From NCBI RefSeq assembly GCF_000428065.1, contig NZ_ATZF01000001.1:177822-241821 (forward strand): a DNA stretch of 64,000 nucleotides, read 5' to 3'. The position numbers and the translations under genes were made by a program. Shown one piece after another: positions 1-9,197 of the stretch. Every line of letters starts with the position of its first letter. Position 1 is the stretch's first letter. Origin of the DNA: Shimazuella kribbensis DSM 45090. GTDB taxonomy: Bacteria > Bacillota > Bacilli > Thermoactinomycetales > Thermoactinomycetaceae. The notes beneath the pieces are model-generated. The model did not search any database. It was not told the origin of the DNA and saw only the letters and a list, made by a program, of their open reading frames with translations.

Positions 1-2
1 GT

Positions 3-992
3 TTCATGTTGGCAACAGGAACTTCCCCAGGGAAAGATTTGCGTTTCCATTATGAAAGAGTAGAAGCAGCTCGTAATTTTGCTAATAAAGTATGGAATGC
101 TTCTCGCTTTGCTTTGATGCACCTAGAAAACGAATCTCCATCTGCGTTGGATATTCCAGAGAACCTTTCGTTAGCAGATAAGTGGATTTTAAATCGTCTG
201 GAAGAAACAGTAGAGCAAGTAACAAGATTACTCGATCGCTATGAATTTGGAGAAGCAGGAAAACAATTGTACCAGTTTATTTGGGATAATTTTTGTGATT
301 GGTATATTGAGTTGGCTAAAATTTCGCTGTTTGGTAATGATGAAGCCAGCAAAAAGTCTACCAAAGCTGTGTTGCATCATGTATTGGATCAATCACTCCG
401 AATGCTTCATCCTTTCATGCCGTTCATCACAGAAGAAATTTGGCAACAACTACCAGGTTCAACCGGAAGTATTGCTTTAGCTGCTTGGCCTGAAGTAAAA
501 GGTAAGTCAAGTGCGAAGATTGATCAAGAAATGGATGTTTTGATGGGAGCGATCCGAGCGATTCGAAATGTGCGTGCAGAAATGGATGTTCAACCAAAAC
601 AGCAAATTGAGTTATTGGCAAAAGTAGAAGCCGATGCACAAGTTATCTTTCGAGAGAATGAAGCAATTATTCGTCGTTTGGGAGGAGTAGACAACTTAAC
701 CATTGACACCACCATAAACCGACCAGAAAAAGCCATGACTGCTGTTGTAGACAAAGCAGAATTGTTCTTCCCGCTATCTGGATTAGTAAATGTAGAACAA
801 ACACTGAAAAAATTAACTGCTGAGTATACCAAATTACAAAAAGAAGTAGAGAGAGTAGAGAAAAAATTAAGTAATCCCGGTTTTGTATCGAAAGCTCCAG
901 CGGAAGTGATTGAACAAGAGCGTCAAAAAGGAGAGTCATATAAAGAAAAACGCGCAAAAGTAGAAGCGAGAATTGCTGAATTACAAGCTTAA
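3..992 (+). CDS. valS: Valine--tRNA ligase, C-terminal part (cut by window start)
   Basis: Class I aminoacyl-tRNA synthetase that charges tRNA-Val. The window opens inside the catalytic domain: the first residues read FMLATGTSPGKDLRF, the stretch seen in ValRS just after the KMSKS region. An anticodon-binding helical domain follows (WNASRF, FIWDNFCDWYIELAK, LHPFMPFITEEIWQQLP). The last ~60 residues form the charged coiled-coil arm typical of bacterial ValRS (KLTAEYTKLQKEVERVEKKL). About 330 of the usual ~880 residues are present. The frame is open to the window edge, so the true start lies upstream. A terminator hairpin follows directly. Identification is firm. Confidence 0.97.
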   Translation, partial: FMLATGTSPGKDLRFHYERVEAARNFANKVWNASRFALMHLENESPSALDIPENLSLADKWILNRLEETVEQVTRLLDRYEFGEAGKQLYQFIWDNFCDWYIELAKISLFGNDEASKKSTKAVLHHVLDQSLRMLHPFMPFITEEIWQQLPGSTGSIALAAWPEVKGKSSAKIDQEMDVLMGAIRAIRNVRAEMDVQPKQQIELLAKVEADAQVIFRENEAIIRRLGGVDNLTIDTTINRPEKAMTAVVDKAELFFPLSGLVNVEQTLKKLTAEYTKLQKEVERVEKKLSNPGFVSKAPAEVIEQERQKGESYKEKRAKVEARIAELQA

Positions 993-1000
993 TCTATCGA

Positions 1001-1027
1001 GAGGTAGGAGAGCGTTCCTACCTCTTT
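1001..1027 (+). terminator. Rho-independent terminator after valS
   Basis: Perfect 9-bp stem GAGGTAGGA/TCCTACCTC with a 6-base loop, followed by a short T run. It lies 9 bases after the valS stop. folC starts 95 bases after the stop, so valS and folC may be only partly co-transcribed. Confidence 0.8.
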
Positions 1028-1094
1028 GTATTGACGAATATTCTTCTACCATGCAAAATGAACAACGAGAAGTTTCTAAAGGAGATGCCAAGGT

Positions 1095-2384
1095 ATGTTG
1101 CAATCAGCAAATGATGTCTGGGATTGGTTGTCGAATCACACACCTGCAAAGATTCATCCTGGCTTGAGTCGAATGGAACATGTTTTAGAAGAACTCGGTC
1201 ATCCAGAAAGGCGTTTAAAGGTGATTCATATCGCTGGGACGAATGGGAAAGGCTCTGTAGCAGCGATGTTATCGAGTGTTTTGCAAGAGGCAGGATATTC
1301 GGTTGGTCTATTTACTTCTCCTGAGCTCACCCATTGGAGTGATCGGATACGTTTAAATGGGGAAGGAATTCCGGAATCGGAACTCGTTCGTTGGACAGAA
1401 CGTCTTCGACCCATTATAGAAAAAATGGACGAGCCACCAACGGATTTTGAATTTTGGACATTAATCGCTCTGTGTTATTTTGCTTATGAAGCAACCCCTT
1501 GGTTTGTTATTATGGAAACGGGTCTTGGTGGTCGATTGGATTCTACAAATGTGGTTTATCCACTGGTAAGTATTATTACTCAAATTGACTATGATCATAT
1601 GGAGTTTTTGGGTTCTACTATTACAGAGATTGCAAAAGAAAAAGCAGGAATCATAAAATCTGGAGTCCCTGTAGTTACGAGTACGAATGGATCAGAAGCA
1701 TTGGCTGCTTTACAACAAGTAGCTGATGCCAAACAGAGTAAACTTTATCGCGTTGGTCGAGATTTTATGGTGAATCCGATTCGGTATGATCAAGAAGGGC
1801 AGTCTTTTCAGTTTACTAGTAAAATGTTGCAAACTACTTCTCGAATCACATTGAAAGGAGAGCACCAACTTGCCAATGCAGGAGCGGCCATTATGGCAAT
1901 ATCGATCTTGTGTCAACAATATGCTACCATTGTGGAGCCGATTCATTTAGAAATAGGATTAGGCGAAGCTACATGGCCTGGACGTATGGAAGAAGTGGAT
2001 AATAAACCGATTATTTTGCTTGATGGAGCTCATAATGCTTCTGGGGTTAGGGCTTTGGTAGATACGTTGCGAAATCATTATACATATGAAAAACTATTTG
2101 TTGTTTTTGCCATGATGAAAGAAAAAGAAACAGAAATGATACAGCCACTTCTTTCGCTCGCCCATCATATTGTAGCAACAGAAGTACCAAATCAACAGCG
2201 TAGTCGAACCGCACAAGATGTAATGGATATTATTTTGAAGTTGAATCCTGAGCAATCCACTGAAGCTATTGCGTCTCCAGAGGAGGCGTTGGCATCTGTC
2301 CGAGCACAAGCGGGACATAACGACATGATTGTAGTTGCAGGTTCTCTATATTTAATTGCCCAAATAAAATCAATTTTGATGTAG
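1095..2384 (+). CDS. folC: Bifunctional folylpolyglutamate synthase/dihydrofolate synthase
   Basis: ATP-dependent Mur-ligase-family enzyme that adds L-glutamate to dihydropteroate and to reduced folates. The 429 residues match the family length. The P-loop HIAGTNGKGSV lies at residues 45-55 and the conserved FTSPEL and ETGLGGRLDSTN motifs follow. The C-terminal ligase domain starts near LLDGAHNASG. The ATG at 1095 is preceded by AAAGGAG, about 11 bases away. valS-folC adjacency is as in Bacillus. In Bacillus comC follows; here murC does, and the comC-like gene is about 6 kb downstream. Confidence 0.96.
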   Translation: MLQSANDVWDWLSNHTPAKIHPGLSRMEHVLEELGHPERRLKVIHIAGTNGKGSVAAMLSSVLQEAGYSVGLFTSPELTHWSDRIRLNGEGIPESELVRWTERLRPIIEKMDEPPTDFEFWTLIALCYFAYEATPWFVIMETGLGGRLDSTNVVYPLVSIITQIDYDHMEFLGSTITEIAKEKAGIIKSGVPVVTSTNGSEALAALQQVADAKQSKLYRVGRDFMVNPIRYDQEGQSFQFTSKMLQTTSRITLKGEHQLANAGAAIMAISILCQQYATIVEPIHLEIGLGEATWPGRMEEVDNKPIILLDGAHNASGVRALVDTLRNHYTYEKLFVVFAMMKEKETEMIQPLLSLAHHIVATEVPNQQRSRTAQDVMDIILKLNPEQSTEAIASPEEALASVRAQAGHNDMIVVAGSLYLIAQIKSILM

Positions 2385-2402
2385 ACGTAAAGAGAGGATG
2401 GG

Positions 2403-3785
2403 ATGAATTTGTCAAAACAGCATGTCCATTTTATCGGTATAGGTGGCTATGGCATGAGTGCCATTGCAAGAGTTCTGCTTGATTTGGATTACCAAGTATC
2501 TGGCTCGGATGTAGAGCAGAATGCGCTTGTGGAAAAATTAATTTCTAGAGGAGCATGCGTCACCATTGGTCATCAAGCAGAGAATGTGGTAGGAGCAGAT
2601 AAAGTTGTTTATTCCACCAGCATCGCAGCGGACAATGTGGAATTGGTGGAAGCAACAAAAAGAAGAATTCCTACCTTTCATCGCTCCGAGATGTTGGCTG
2701 AACTGCTCAATAGCAAAAAAGGACTTGCCGTTGCTGGTGCTCATGGGAAAACAACGACCTCTTCCATGTTGGCTCAAACTTTGGAAATATGTAAAGTGGA
2801 CCCAACTTATATCATTGGCGGGGAGATCGTAGGGCTAAAGGGAAATGCCAAAGCAGGCAAAAGTGATTATGTAGTAGCAGAAGCAGATGAGAGTGATGGC
2901 TCTTTTTTAGCTTATCATCCTCATTTAGCAATCGTAACCAATATCGAGGCAGATCATTTGGAGAACTATGACAATGATTTTGAGAAGCTAAAACAAGCTT
3001 ATGTCGAATTTATTAATCAAGTTCGCCCAGAAGGAACCGCGATCATTGGTTGGGATGATGAGCATGTTCGTAGTATTGTCCCTCAGTTAACGAGTAATGT
3101 CGTAACTTATGCAATAGACACTCCGGCTGATTATATGGCAAAAGAGATAGAGCCAGATGGACATTTGATTTCTTTTGCAGTTTATCATGGTGATGAGCGA
3201 CTAGGGAAAGTAACCTTACAAAAACCGGGTAAACATAACGTACTCAATGCTCTTGCTGTGATTGTGGCTAGTTTGTCTCTTGGATTAACTTTCGATGAAA
3301 TTTCATCTGCACTATTCCAGTTTCAAGGAGCCAAACGACGTTTTCAGATCATCGATGAAGTAAATCAAGTTCTTGTGGTCGATGATTATGCCCATCACCC
3401 TACGGAAATTCAAGCAACGTTAAAAGCAGCAAAAGCATTAAATCGCAAAATTGTAGTCGTTTTTCAACCACAACGTTATTCTCGAATTCATCTATTGATG
3501 AAAGAATTTAGCGAAGCCTTCGCCGAAGCAGATGAAGTTATCATTAATACTTTATATGCCCCAGCAGGCGAAGCGCCAATCCCAGGTGTCAGCGCAGAAC
3601 GTCTGACAGAATTGATCATCGAAAACAGTAATCCCAATACGATTTTTCTTGCCGAACATGCCCAAGTTATCGACCATTTATTAACCCATACTCATGCAGG
3701 TGATGTGGTGTTTACGATGGGAGCAGGCGATATTTGGCGAGTGTCTCATGGCTTTGTGGAAGAATTAAAGAAAGTTACCAAGTAG
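2403..3785 (+). CDS. murC: UDP-N-acetylmuramate--L-alanine ligase
   Basis: Cytoplasmic Mur ligase that adds the first L-alanine of the peptidoglycan stem peptide to UDP-MurNAc using ATP. The N-terminal Rossmann domain opens with HFIGIGGYGMSAIA. The ATP-binding GAHGKTTTS is at residues 112-120. The central domain has EADESDGSFL, and the C-terminal domain has VVDDYAHHPTEI and QPQRYSR. At 460 residues it is full length. It begins 18 bases after folC behind GAGGATGGG and is probably co-transcribed with it. A terminator follows at 3840. Confidence 0.97.
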   Translation: MNLSKQHVHFIGIGGYGMSAIARVLLDLDYQVSGSDVEQNALVEKLISRGACVTIGHQAENVVGADKVVYSTSIAADNVELVEATKRRIPTFHRSEMLAELLNSKKGLAVAGAHGKTTTSSMLAQTLEICKVDPTYIIGGEIVGLKGNAKAGKSDYVVAEADESDGSFLAYHPHLAIVTNIEADHLENYDNDFEKLKQAYVEFINQVRPEGTAIIGWDDEHVRSIVPQLTSNVVTYAIDTPADYMAKEIEPDGHLISFAVYHGDERLGKVTLQKPGKHNVLNALAVIVASLSLGLTFDEISSALFQFQGAKRRFQIIDEVNQVLVVDDYAHHPTEIQATLKAAKALNRKIVVVFQPQRYSRIHLLMKEFSEAFAEADEVIINTLYAPAGEAPIPGVSAERLTELIIENSNPNTIFLAEHAQVIDHLLTHTHAGDVVFTMGAGDIWRVSHGFVEELKKVTK

Positions 3786-3839
3786 GTTGTTTTGGAAGCA
3801 TTATCTTTGTTGTTGTAGTATGGATTTTATGTAGAAATA

Positions 3840-3867
3840 CCCGACATAGGAATATGTCGGTTTTTTT
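3840..3867 (+). terminator. Rho-independent terminator after murC
   Basis: 8-bp stem CCGACATA/TATGTCGG with a 4-base loop, followed by seven T. It closes the folC-murC unit. Confidence 0.9.
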
Positions 3868-3947
3868 GGTAGAAAATGTCCTAAATTGAGTTCTAGTGAT
3901 AGCTATGGTATGTTGGATAAGGATTTGCTTTCGGAGGAGGAATAGAC

Positions 3948-4580
3948 TTGATACATAAAACAAAAGGCATTTTTATCGCCGTACTTATTTTTGTACTTCT
4001 AGTAGGTTGTTCCAAGCCTTCTACTAATGTTCCAGAACAACAAACAACAGCACAGAATGATGTGACCAGTCTTAATTGGCAAGTACCAGCGTTTCAAGCT
4101 ACCGATCAAAATGGAAAAAAGGTGACCCAAGACACATTGAAAGGGAAAGTATGGCTCACCCATTTTTTATTTACCCGTTGTCCAGATATTTGCCCACCTA
4201 TGACAGCTAATCTTGCAAAAGTACAAAGAGCGATTGAAAAAGAAGGGACACCAGCTACAATGGTCTCGTTTACGGTAAATCCGGAATATGACAAAGCCGA
4301 TGTTTTAAAAAAATTTGGCGAGGATCATGGTGCAAATTTGACCAGCTGGCATTTTCTTACAGATTATTCATTTGCTGATATTCAAAAATTAACGAAAGAC
4401 GCCTTTAAAGGCCAAATTAGCAAAGTAGAGAGCAGTGATCCCAATATCGTGCTATACAACCATCCATCCCAGTTTTACTTGGTTGATCAGACAGGGAAAG
4501 TACGGAAGTTTTATGATGGGTTAAAGCCAGATGTGAAACAGATTGCGGCAGATGTAAAAGAGATAGTAGGAGAGAAATAG
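3948..4580 (+). CDS. SCO1/SenC (BsSCO-like) lipoprotein
   Basis: Membrane-anchored thioredoxin-fold protein of the SCO family, which delivers copper to, or reduces, the CuA site of cytochrome oxidase. It has a lipoprotein signal with lipobox LLVGC (Cys21). The metal-binding CPDIC motif is at residues 78-82, and the third ligand His172 is in YNHPSQF. Its 210 residues fit the family. The start is TTG, chosen because GGAGGAGG lies 8 bases upstream and no ATG fits before the signal peptide. It stands alone between a terminator and the GC-rich gene at 4715; no oxidase genes are near. Confidence 0.9.
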   Translation: MIHKTKGIFIAVLIFVLLVGCSKPSTNVPEQQTTAQNDVTSLNWQVPAFQATDQNGKKVTQDTLKGKVWLTHFLFTRCPDICPPMTANLAKVQRAIEKEGTPATMVSFTVNPEYDKADVLKKFGEDHGANLTSWHFLTDYSFADIQKLTKDAFKGQISKVESSDPNIVLYNHPSQFYLVDQTGKVRKFYDGLKPDVKQIAADVKEIVGEK

Positions 4581-4668
4581 ATTGTTTTTTGCTTTACTAG
4601 TAATTTGTCTATTTTGATTAATGATTACAGATGGATACAAAGACATGTAATTTTAATAACTAGAATAT

Positions 4669-4710
4669 GTGCTATAATGTGGAAACAAGCAACCCTAGTT
4701 CCCCAGGAGG
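4669..4710 (+). promoter_or_regulatory. Extended -10 promoter and RBS for the GC-rich gene at 4715
   Basis: TGCTATAAT (TATAAT at 4673-4678 with the TG extension) sits about 40 bases before the start codon, with no good -35. The leader ends in CCAGGAGGAACC directly before the ATG. It suggests an independent monocistronic transcript. Confidence 0.6.
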
Positions 4711-4714
4711 AACC

Positions 4715-5356
4715 ATGAGCAACTTCGCTCCCTTCTCTCTTGCTGCTGAGAATCTGCAGTACGAGTTCGAGTTCATCTCTCGGATCAATCAGCTCATTGA
4801 GGGGATCAGGGATACCTGTTCTCATGTGACCGAGGCAGCTGAGCGCCGCTCTGACCTCACCGATCTCGTCAAAATGGTTGTCCAGCTCATGCACGAAGCG
4901 AACTCGGTCGAGAGGATGCACAAGAAAGATCAGTGTGTCGTTGACCTCTCCAAGACCTACGGCTACTTCCGACCTCTTCTTGATGTTTTCGGGCAGGTCC
5001 TCGTGAAGTGTCCCGAGAGCGAGGTATCACTGTATAAGCGCCTCCGCGAACTCTATGAGACCGCTAATGAGCTGTGCATGGAGTTCGTCGACCGTGGATG
5101 GGTCGATTCCCTCCTCCAGAGGGCCACGGAGACCTGTTCCCGCTCGATCGAGGTAGCTGAACGCCGTTCTGACCTCGTGTCTGACATCAAGCTGGTCAAC
5201 TTGGTGCGTCAGGTCGTTGAGCTGGCGATGCCGATCGAGGTGCAGCACAAGAAGAACAAGAGCGTCGATTGCGATGATCGGAGAAATCTCGCAGACAACC
5301 TCTGGCTCCTCGAGCAGGCTCTCAATGCTTCACTTGAGACGTTTTCTCAGGACTAG
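4715..5356 (+). CDS. Unknown protein with internal duplication, GC-rich
   Basis: A 213-residue soluble protein I do not recognise, with no signal or membrane segment. It carries two copies of one module. Residues ~36-80 (DTC..VTEAAERRSDLTDLVK..VQLMHEANSVERMHKK) match residues ~140-190 (ETC..SIEVAERRSDL..LVNLVRQVVELAMPIEVQHKK), both predicted helical. Base use differs sharply from neighbours: 38 of 60 bases at 5101-5160 are G or C against 21 of 60 at 5701-5760, with C- or G-ending codons preferred. The start at 4715 follows AGGAGGAACC. It has its own promoter and three hairpins after the stop, so it looks like an acquired single-gene unit. Confidence 0.75.
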   Translation: MSNFAPFSLAAENLQYEFEFISRINQLIEGIRDTCSHVTEAAERRSDLTDLVKMVVQLMHEANSVERMHKKDQCVVDLSKTYGYFRPLLDVFGQVLVKCPESEVSLYKRLRELYETANELCMEFVDRGWVDSLLQRATETCSRSIEVAERRSDLVSDIKLVNLVRQVVELAMPIEVQHKKNKSVDCDDRRNLADNLWLLEQALNASLETFSQD

Positions 5357-5364
5357 GGCTATGT

Positions 5365-5450
5365 ATTCGGTGCAATTTGTACCGAATAGCCGAGATGAAC
5401 CTATCTCGGCCCCAAATGGCAAATTCACCACCTGCATAGGGTGGTTTTTA
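5365..5450 (+). terminator. Three consecutive hairpins, the last a terminator
   Basis: ATTCGGT/ACCGAAT (5365-5387), GCCGAGAT/ATCTCGGC (5389-5410) and CCACC/GGTGG followed by TTTTTATTTT (5428-5450). Three stems in 85 bases after a single gene is unusual and seals the cassette. Confidence 0.75.
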
Positions 5451-5510
5451 TTTTACTTTCTTTGTGCAACAATGTTATGTTACATTTAATAACAAAGGGA
5501 GGGAGTAGCT

Positions 5511-6158
5511 TTGACACAAGAATTGATTTCAAAAAAAGATCTCCTCGTTGAAACTGGTATATCGTACGGTCAATTGTATCGTTGGAAAAGAAAAAAGTTG
5601 ATTCCTGAAGAATGGTTTATACGCAAGTCCACATTTACCGGACAAGAGACTTTCTTTCTGAAAGATGAGGTGTTGAATCGAATTGAACGGATAAAGAGTA
5701 TGAAAGATGATCTTTCCTTGGATGATATGCTAAGCGTTTTTAGTGGGAAATCCAATGATTTACCTGCTTTTGCGACCAAACAAGAGGTGTTGGAACGTAA
5801 CATTGTTTCTTCTGTCGTGTTGGAGCAATTTGCCAAAGAGATAGAATTGGATCAACCTCTATCCTTTGGAGATATTTGTTTGTTTTATTTGATAGATATG
5901 TTATTAAAGGAAGGCCAGATTAGTCGCTCCGAAGGAGAACTGATTTTCCAAACGATAAAACCTCATTTATCTGATGTAGAGAAACATGATGGGTTATTTT
6001 GCTTTGGACGGAAAATGGGTGTGCCGATAGCTACTGTAGTGACATCTTCTGGTCATGTTCATTTTGATCAAGAAGTTGGAGTTATTGCTAGGTATTCGTT
6101 TCGTAAGTTATTTGAAGAAGTGAAGATGAAATGGCAAGGAGGGAAAAACAATGAATAA
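5511..6158 (+). CDS. YhbD-like DUF4004 protein
   Basis: Resembles Bacillus YhbD (DUF4004). The N-terminus (ISKKDLLVETGISYGQLYRWKRKKLIPEEWF) is a MerR-like winged-helix segment, and the remaining ~140 residues are an uncharacterised domain. The start is TTG behind AAAGGGAGGG. The stop overlaps the next gene's ATG by 8 bases, so the two are translationally coupled. In Bacillus yhbD precedes the bactofilin genes yhbE and yhbF; the same pairing here supports the call. A regulatory role is inferred only from the N-terminal fold. Confidence 0.75.
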   Translation: MTQELISKKDLLVETGISYGQLYRWKRKKLIPEEWFIRKSTFTGQETFFLKDEVLNRIERIKSMKDDLSLDDMLSVFSGKSNDLPAFATKQEVLERNIVSSVVLEQFAKEIELDQPLSFGDICLFYLIDMLLKEGQISRSEGELIFQTIKPHLSDVEKHDGLFCFGRKMGVPIATVVTSSGHVHFDQEVGVIARYSFRKLFEEVKMKWQGGKNNE

Positions 6159-6873
6159 CCTTACTTTAATAGGTCATGGGTCCGCTTCTGGTGGAGTATA
6201 TGATCGAGTTAAAATTAATGGAGATGCCACGATAACAGGAGATATTGAGTGCGATGAAATGATTTGTAACGGTAGAGTGAAAGTAAAAGGTAACATGAAG
6301 GCAAAAGTAATCCGTGTGCATGGAGATGCCACCTTTGAAGGAAATGTCAAAGCCACACGTATCAAAGTGTATGGTCAAATAACTGTAGGGAAAACAGTAG
6401 AAGCGAAGAATGCCTCTATTTATGGTGAATTAAAAGTAAAAGGCAGTTCTAGCTTTGATACGGTCAAGTTAAAAGGTGGATTACAGGTAGCGGGAGATTG
6501 TGAAGCAGAAGATTTCCATGTTCGGGGGGCATTTACGATACATGGTCTTTTAAACGTAGGAACAGCCGACATTGTACCTTTTGCAGACTGTAAAGCGATG
6601 GAAATAGGCGGAGAAAAAATTGTGGTGAAGAAAGTGAATCGACCTTTTGGTATAATAAAATGGTTTAAGTTTTTCTCTCCGTATGAAGCAGAGGTAGTTA
6701 CGGATATGATGGAAGGAGATGATCTGGAGTTAGACACGGCAAAAATAAAAATCATTCGTGGAAATCGTATTACCCTCGGTGAATCGGCAGCTGTTGATCG
6801 TGTCGAATATCGAGATCACTTGGATAAACATGAACAGGCGGAAGTGAAAGAAGCAGTTCGTGTTACAGCTTGA
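6151..6873 (+). CDS. Bactofilin-family cytoskeletal protein (YhbE/YhbF-like)
   Basis: Polymer-forming protein with a right-handed beta-helix. The repeating pattern of short hydrophobic strands and glycine turns runs through residues ~1-130 (VKINGDATITGDIECDEM, VRVHGDATFEGNVKATRIKVYG). A ~100-residue C-terminal extension follows (FFSPYEAEVVTDMMEGDDLELD), longer than in minimal bactofilins. It overlaps the upstream DUF4004 gene. Bactofilins build filaments used in cell shape, motility or scaffolding. Only one copy is seen here, whereas Bacillus has two adjacent copies. Confidence 0.85.
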   Translation: MNNLTLIGHGSASGGVYDRVKINGDATITGDIECDEMICNGRVKVKGNMKAKVIRVHGDATFEGNVKATRIKVYGQITVGKTVEAKNASIYGELKVKGSSSFDTVKLKGGLQVAGDCEAEDFHVRGAFTIHGLLNVGTADIVPFADCKAMEIGGEKIVVKKVNRPFGIIKWFKFFSPYEAEVVTDMMEGDDLELDTAKIKIIRGNRITLGESAAVDRVEYRDHLDKHEQAEVKEAVRVTA

Positions 6874-6888
6874 TGGAGGGAAAGACGC

Positions 6889-8418
6889 ATGGTTGCTCAA
6901 AAACAGAGCAGAGTAGGCTTTGTAGTTGCGGGCTTATTGTTAGGGTTATTTATAGCGGCAATGGACAATACCATTGTCGCTACTGCTACAGGTACCATTG
7001 TTTCCGATTTGGGTGGATTTGATAAATTTGTATGGGTGACTTCTGCTTATCTCATCACACAGGTAGCAGGCACGCCTATTTTCGGGAAATTATCGGATAT
7101 GTATGGTCGGAAGAAATTTTTCTTGTTTGGTTTAAGTGTTTTTTTGATTGGCAGTATTTTGTGCGGAATCGCCCAAAATATGGTGCAGTTAAGTATTTAT
7201 CGAGCGATCCAAGGTATAGGAGCTGGGGCGCTAAGTCCAATCGCTTTTACCATCATGTTTGATCTATTTCCGCCTGAAAAACGAGGGAAGATGGCTGGGC
7301 TTTTTGGAGCAGTGTTTGGATTATCCAGTATCTTTGGACCGCTAGTCGGTGCATTAATAACAGATCATTTTAGTTGGCATTGGATATTTTATATCAATGT
7401 ACCGCTAGGGATCATCGCTTTGGCACTTATTGTCCCTTTCTATCATGAATCCAAAATACACACCAAACTGCAAATCGATTGGTGGGGTGCACTCACCCTT
7501 GTTATTAGCGTAGTTTCTTTGATGTTTGCCTTAGAACTTGGTGGAAATACATACGCATGGAGTTCTATACCGATTTTGAGTTTATTTGTTTCGTTTTTTG
7601 TTTTTCTGATTGTGTTTCTTTGGATCGAAACACGTGTCAAGGAACCAATTATAAACTTTCGTATGTTTCAAAAACGACTTTTTACTTCTAGTGTGTTAGC
7701 GAACTTATTTTATGGGATTGCTTTTATTGTCGGAACCGTGTACATCCCTATCTTTGTTCAAGGAGTTTTGGGTGGTTCAACGACCAATGCAGGCCTGATT
7801 TTGATCCCTATGACGTTAGGTAGCGTAGTTGGAGCTCAGATAGGCGGTTTACTTATTGCGAGAATGAGTTTCCGAAATATTATGGTCTCCTCTTGTTTGA
7901 TCTTTATCACGGGCATGTATTTGTTGAGTACAATCACACCAGAGATTACCAAAGGTGTATTGACTATGTATATGATTATCACTGGTTTTGGGGTAGGATT
8001 TTCCTTTTCGGTACTTGGGCAATCTTCGATTCATCCATTCGGTTTTCGAGAACGAGGATCTGCGACTTCCACTAGTACCTTTTTACGGACACTTGGCATG
8101 ACGTTGGGTATTACGATTTTTGGTATCTTACAACGAAACTACTTTACAGATAAAATCACAACAGCTTTTGCAGGTGTGAAAGATTCTGGAAATGCTTTTA
8201 GCCAAATGACAGATCCAAGAGCACTTTTGTCGCCCGAAACAAGAGCGCAGATACCACCTGAGATCTTGGAGAAAATAACCGGAGTACTTTCGAGTTCTAT
8301 TGCCTATACATTTGCTTGGGCAATCATTCCAGCAGTGTTAGCTTTTATCTGTGTTGCTTTGATGGGGAATGAGAGAATAGAAGTAACGAGCAAAGCTAGT
8401 AAAGTTGAAACGGAATAG
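6889..8418 (+). CDS. MFS drug exporter, DHA2 (14-TM, EmrB/QacA) family
   Basis: Proton-coupled efflux protein of the inner membrane. Its 509 residues suit a 14-helix topology. It shows the early motif AMDNTIVATA, motif A GKLSDMYGRKKFF, and the DHA2 motif C region GPLVGALITDHFSWHWIFY. It starts behind TGGAGGGAAAG, 15 bases after the bactofilin stop, so it may be read through from that operon. A strong terminator follows. The substrate cannot be read from sequence. Confidence 0.9.
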   Translation: MVAQKQSRVGFVVAGLLLGLFIAAMDNTIVATATGTIVSDLGGFDKFVWVTSAYLITQVAGTPIFGKLSDMYGRKKFFLFGLSVFLIGSILCGIAQNMVQLSIYRAIQGIGAGALSPIAFTIMFDLFPPEKRGKMAGLFGAVFGLSSIFGPLVGALITDHFSWHWIFYINVPLGIIALALIVPFYHESKIHTKLQIDWWGALTLVISVVSLMFALELGGNTYAWSSIPILSLFVSFFVFLIVFLWIETRVKEPIINFRMFQKRLFTSSVLANLFYGIAFIVGTVYIPIFVQGVLGGSTTNAGLILIPMTLGSVVGAQIGGLLIARMSFRNIMVSSCLIFITGMYLLSTITPEITKGVLTMYMIITGFGVGFSFSVLGQSSIHPFGFRERGSATSTSTFLRTLGMTLGITIFGILQRNYFTDKITTAFAGVKDSGNAFSQMTDPRALLSPETRAQIPPEILEKITGVLSSSIAYTFAWAIIPAVLAFICVALMGNERIEVTSKASKVETE

Positions 8419-8427
8419 AAGAAGGAA

Positions 8428-8456
8428 GCAACTCTTTTGATAGAGTTGCTTTTTTG
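8428..8456 (+). terminator. Rho-independent terminator after the MFS gene
   Basis: 8-bp stem GCAACTCT/AGAGTTGC with a 6-base loop and a six-T tail. Confidence 0.9.
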
Positions 8457-8483
8457 TTAAAATATGATCAAAAATAGAAATGA

Positions 8484-9155
8484 TTGATAATATTGGAAAT
8501 TTCACTTTCTCTCATCATTGCACTCTCTTGTGGATTGGTAGGTCTTTTTTTGCCTTTCCTAGGAAAGAAGTTGCTTCATTATCGTGGTATTGTCTCACCT
8601 TCCGCTGATCGATCTGTTTTTTTAGGGATACTTGCAGCGATAGGCGGTGTTTCTATTGTGTTGCAAATCGAAGAGCCATCCCAGTTGATTTTATCTTTCC
8701 TTTTTCTATTTCTATTGCAATTAATAGGCTGGATCGATTGGCATACGGGATATATACTCGATCAACTAACATTTGGTGGTTCGATTCTTATTGTGGGAAT
8801 ACAACTCATTTTCAACCCATCCATGGTGCCTATTCATTTAGCAGTAAGTGCATCCCTGTATCTTTTTTTGTATGCTGTTGCAAAAGGTACGAATCGATTA
8901 GGTTTGGGAGATGCAAAATTGGTAGCGATGTGTGCTTTAATCATGGAATGGCAAGATATTCTGTGTGCACTATGGTTATCATCCATTAGTGGTCTGCTCT
9001 ATGTTGGGATACTCGTGATCCAAAAGAAAATGATTTCACGATCGTATTCGTTGCCATTTGGTCCTCATCTAGCAATTGGATTCTTTTTATCCTATCTTTT
9101 TGGTGAGAATATCGCCTGTCTTTTTTCTCTCGATTTGTTCTATCAACTCTACTAG
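8484..9155 (+). CDS. Prepilin peptidase-like A24 membrane protein (ComC-type, short)
   Basis: Type IV prepilin peptidase family aspartyl protease, here about 223 residues and several TM helices. Both catalytic aspartate motifs are visible: IDWHTGYILDQLTF and GLGDAKLVAM. The cytoplasmic N-terminal methylase region with its CxxC pairs, found in many TFPPs, is missing. Position between folC and spoIIB matches Bacillus comC, which processes competence pilins. Two TTG starts are possible (8484, 8493) and neither has a strong ribosome site, so the N-terminus is uncertain. Confidence 0.8.
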   Translation: MIILEISLSLIIALSCGLVGLFLPFLGKKLLHYRGIVSPSADRSVFLGILAAIGGVSIVLQIEEPSQLILSFLFLFLLQLIGWIDWHTGYILDQLTFGGSILIVGIQLIFNPSMVPIHLAVSASLYLFLYAVAKGTNRLGLGDAKLVAMCALIMEWQDILCALWLSSISGLLYVGILVIQKKMISRSYSLPFGPHLAIGFFLSYLFGENIACLFSLDLFYQLY

Positions 9156-9197
9156 TTCATATACTCTATTAACACGTTTGGAGAGAGGGTAGATGAG

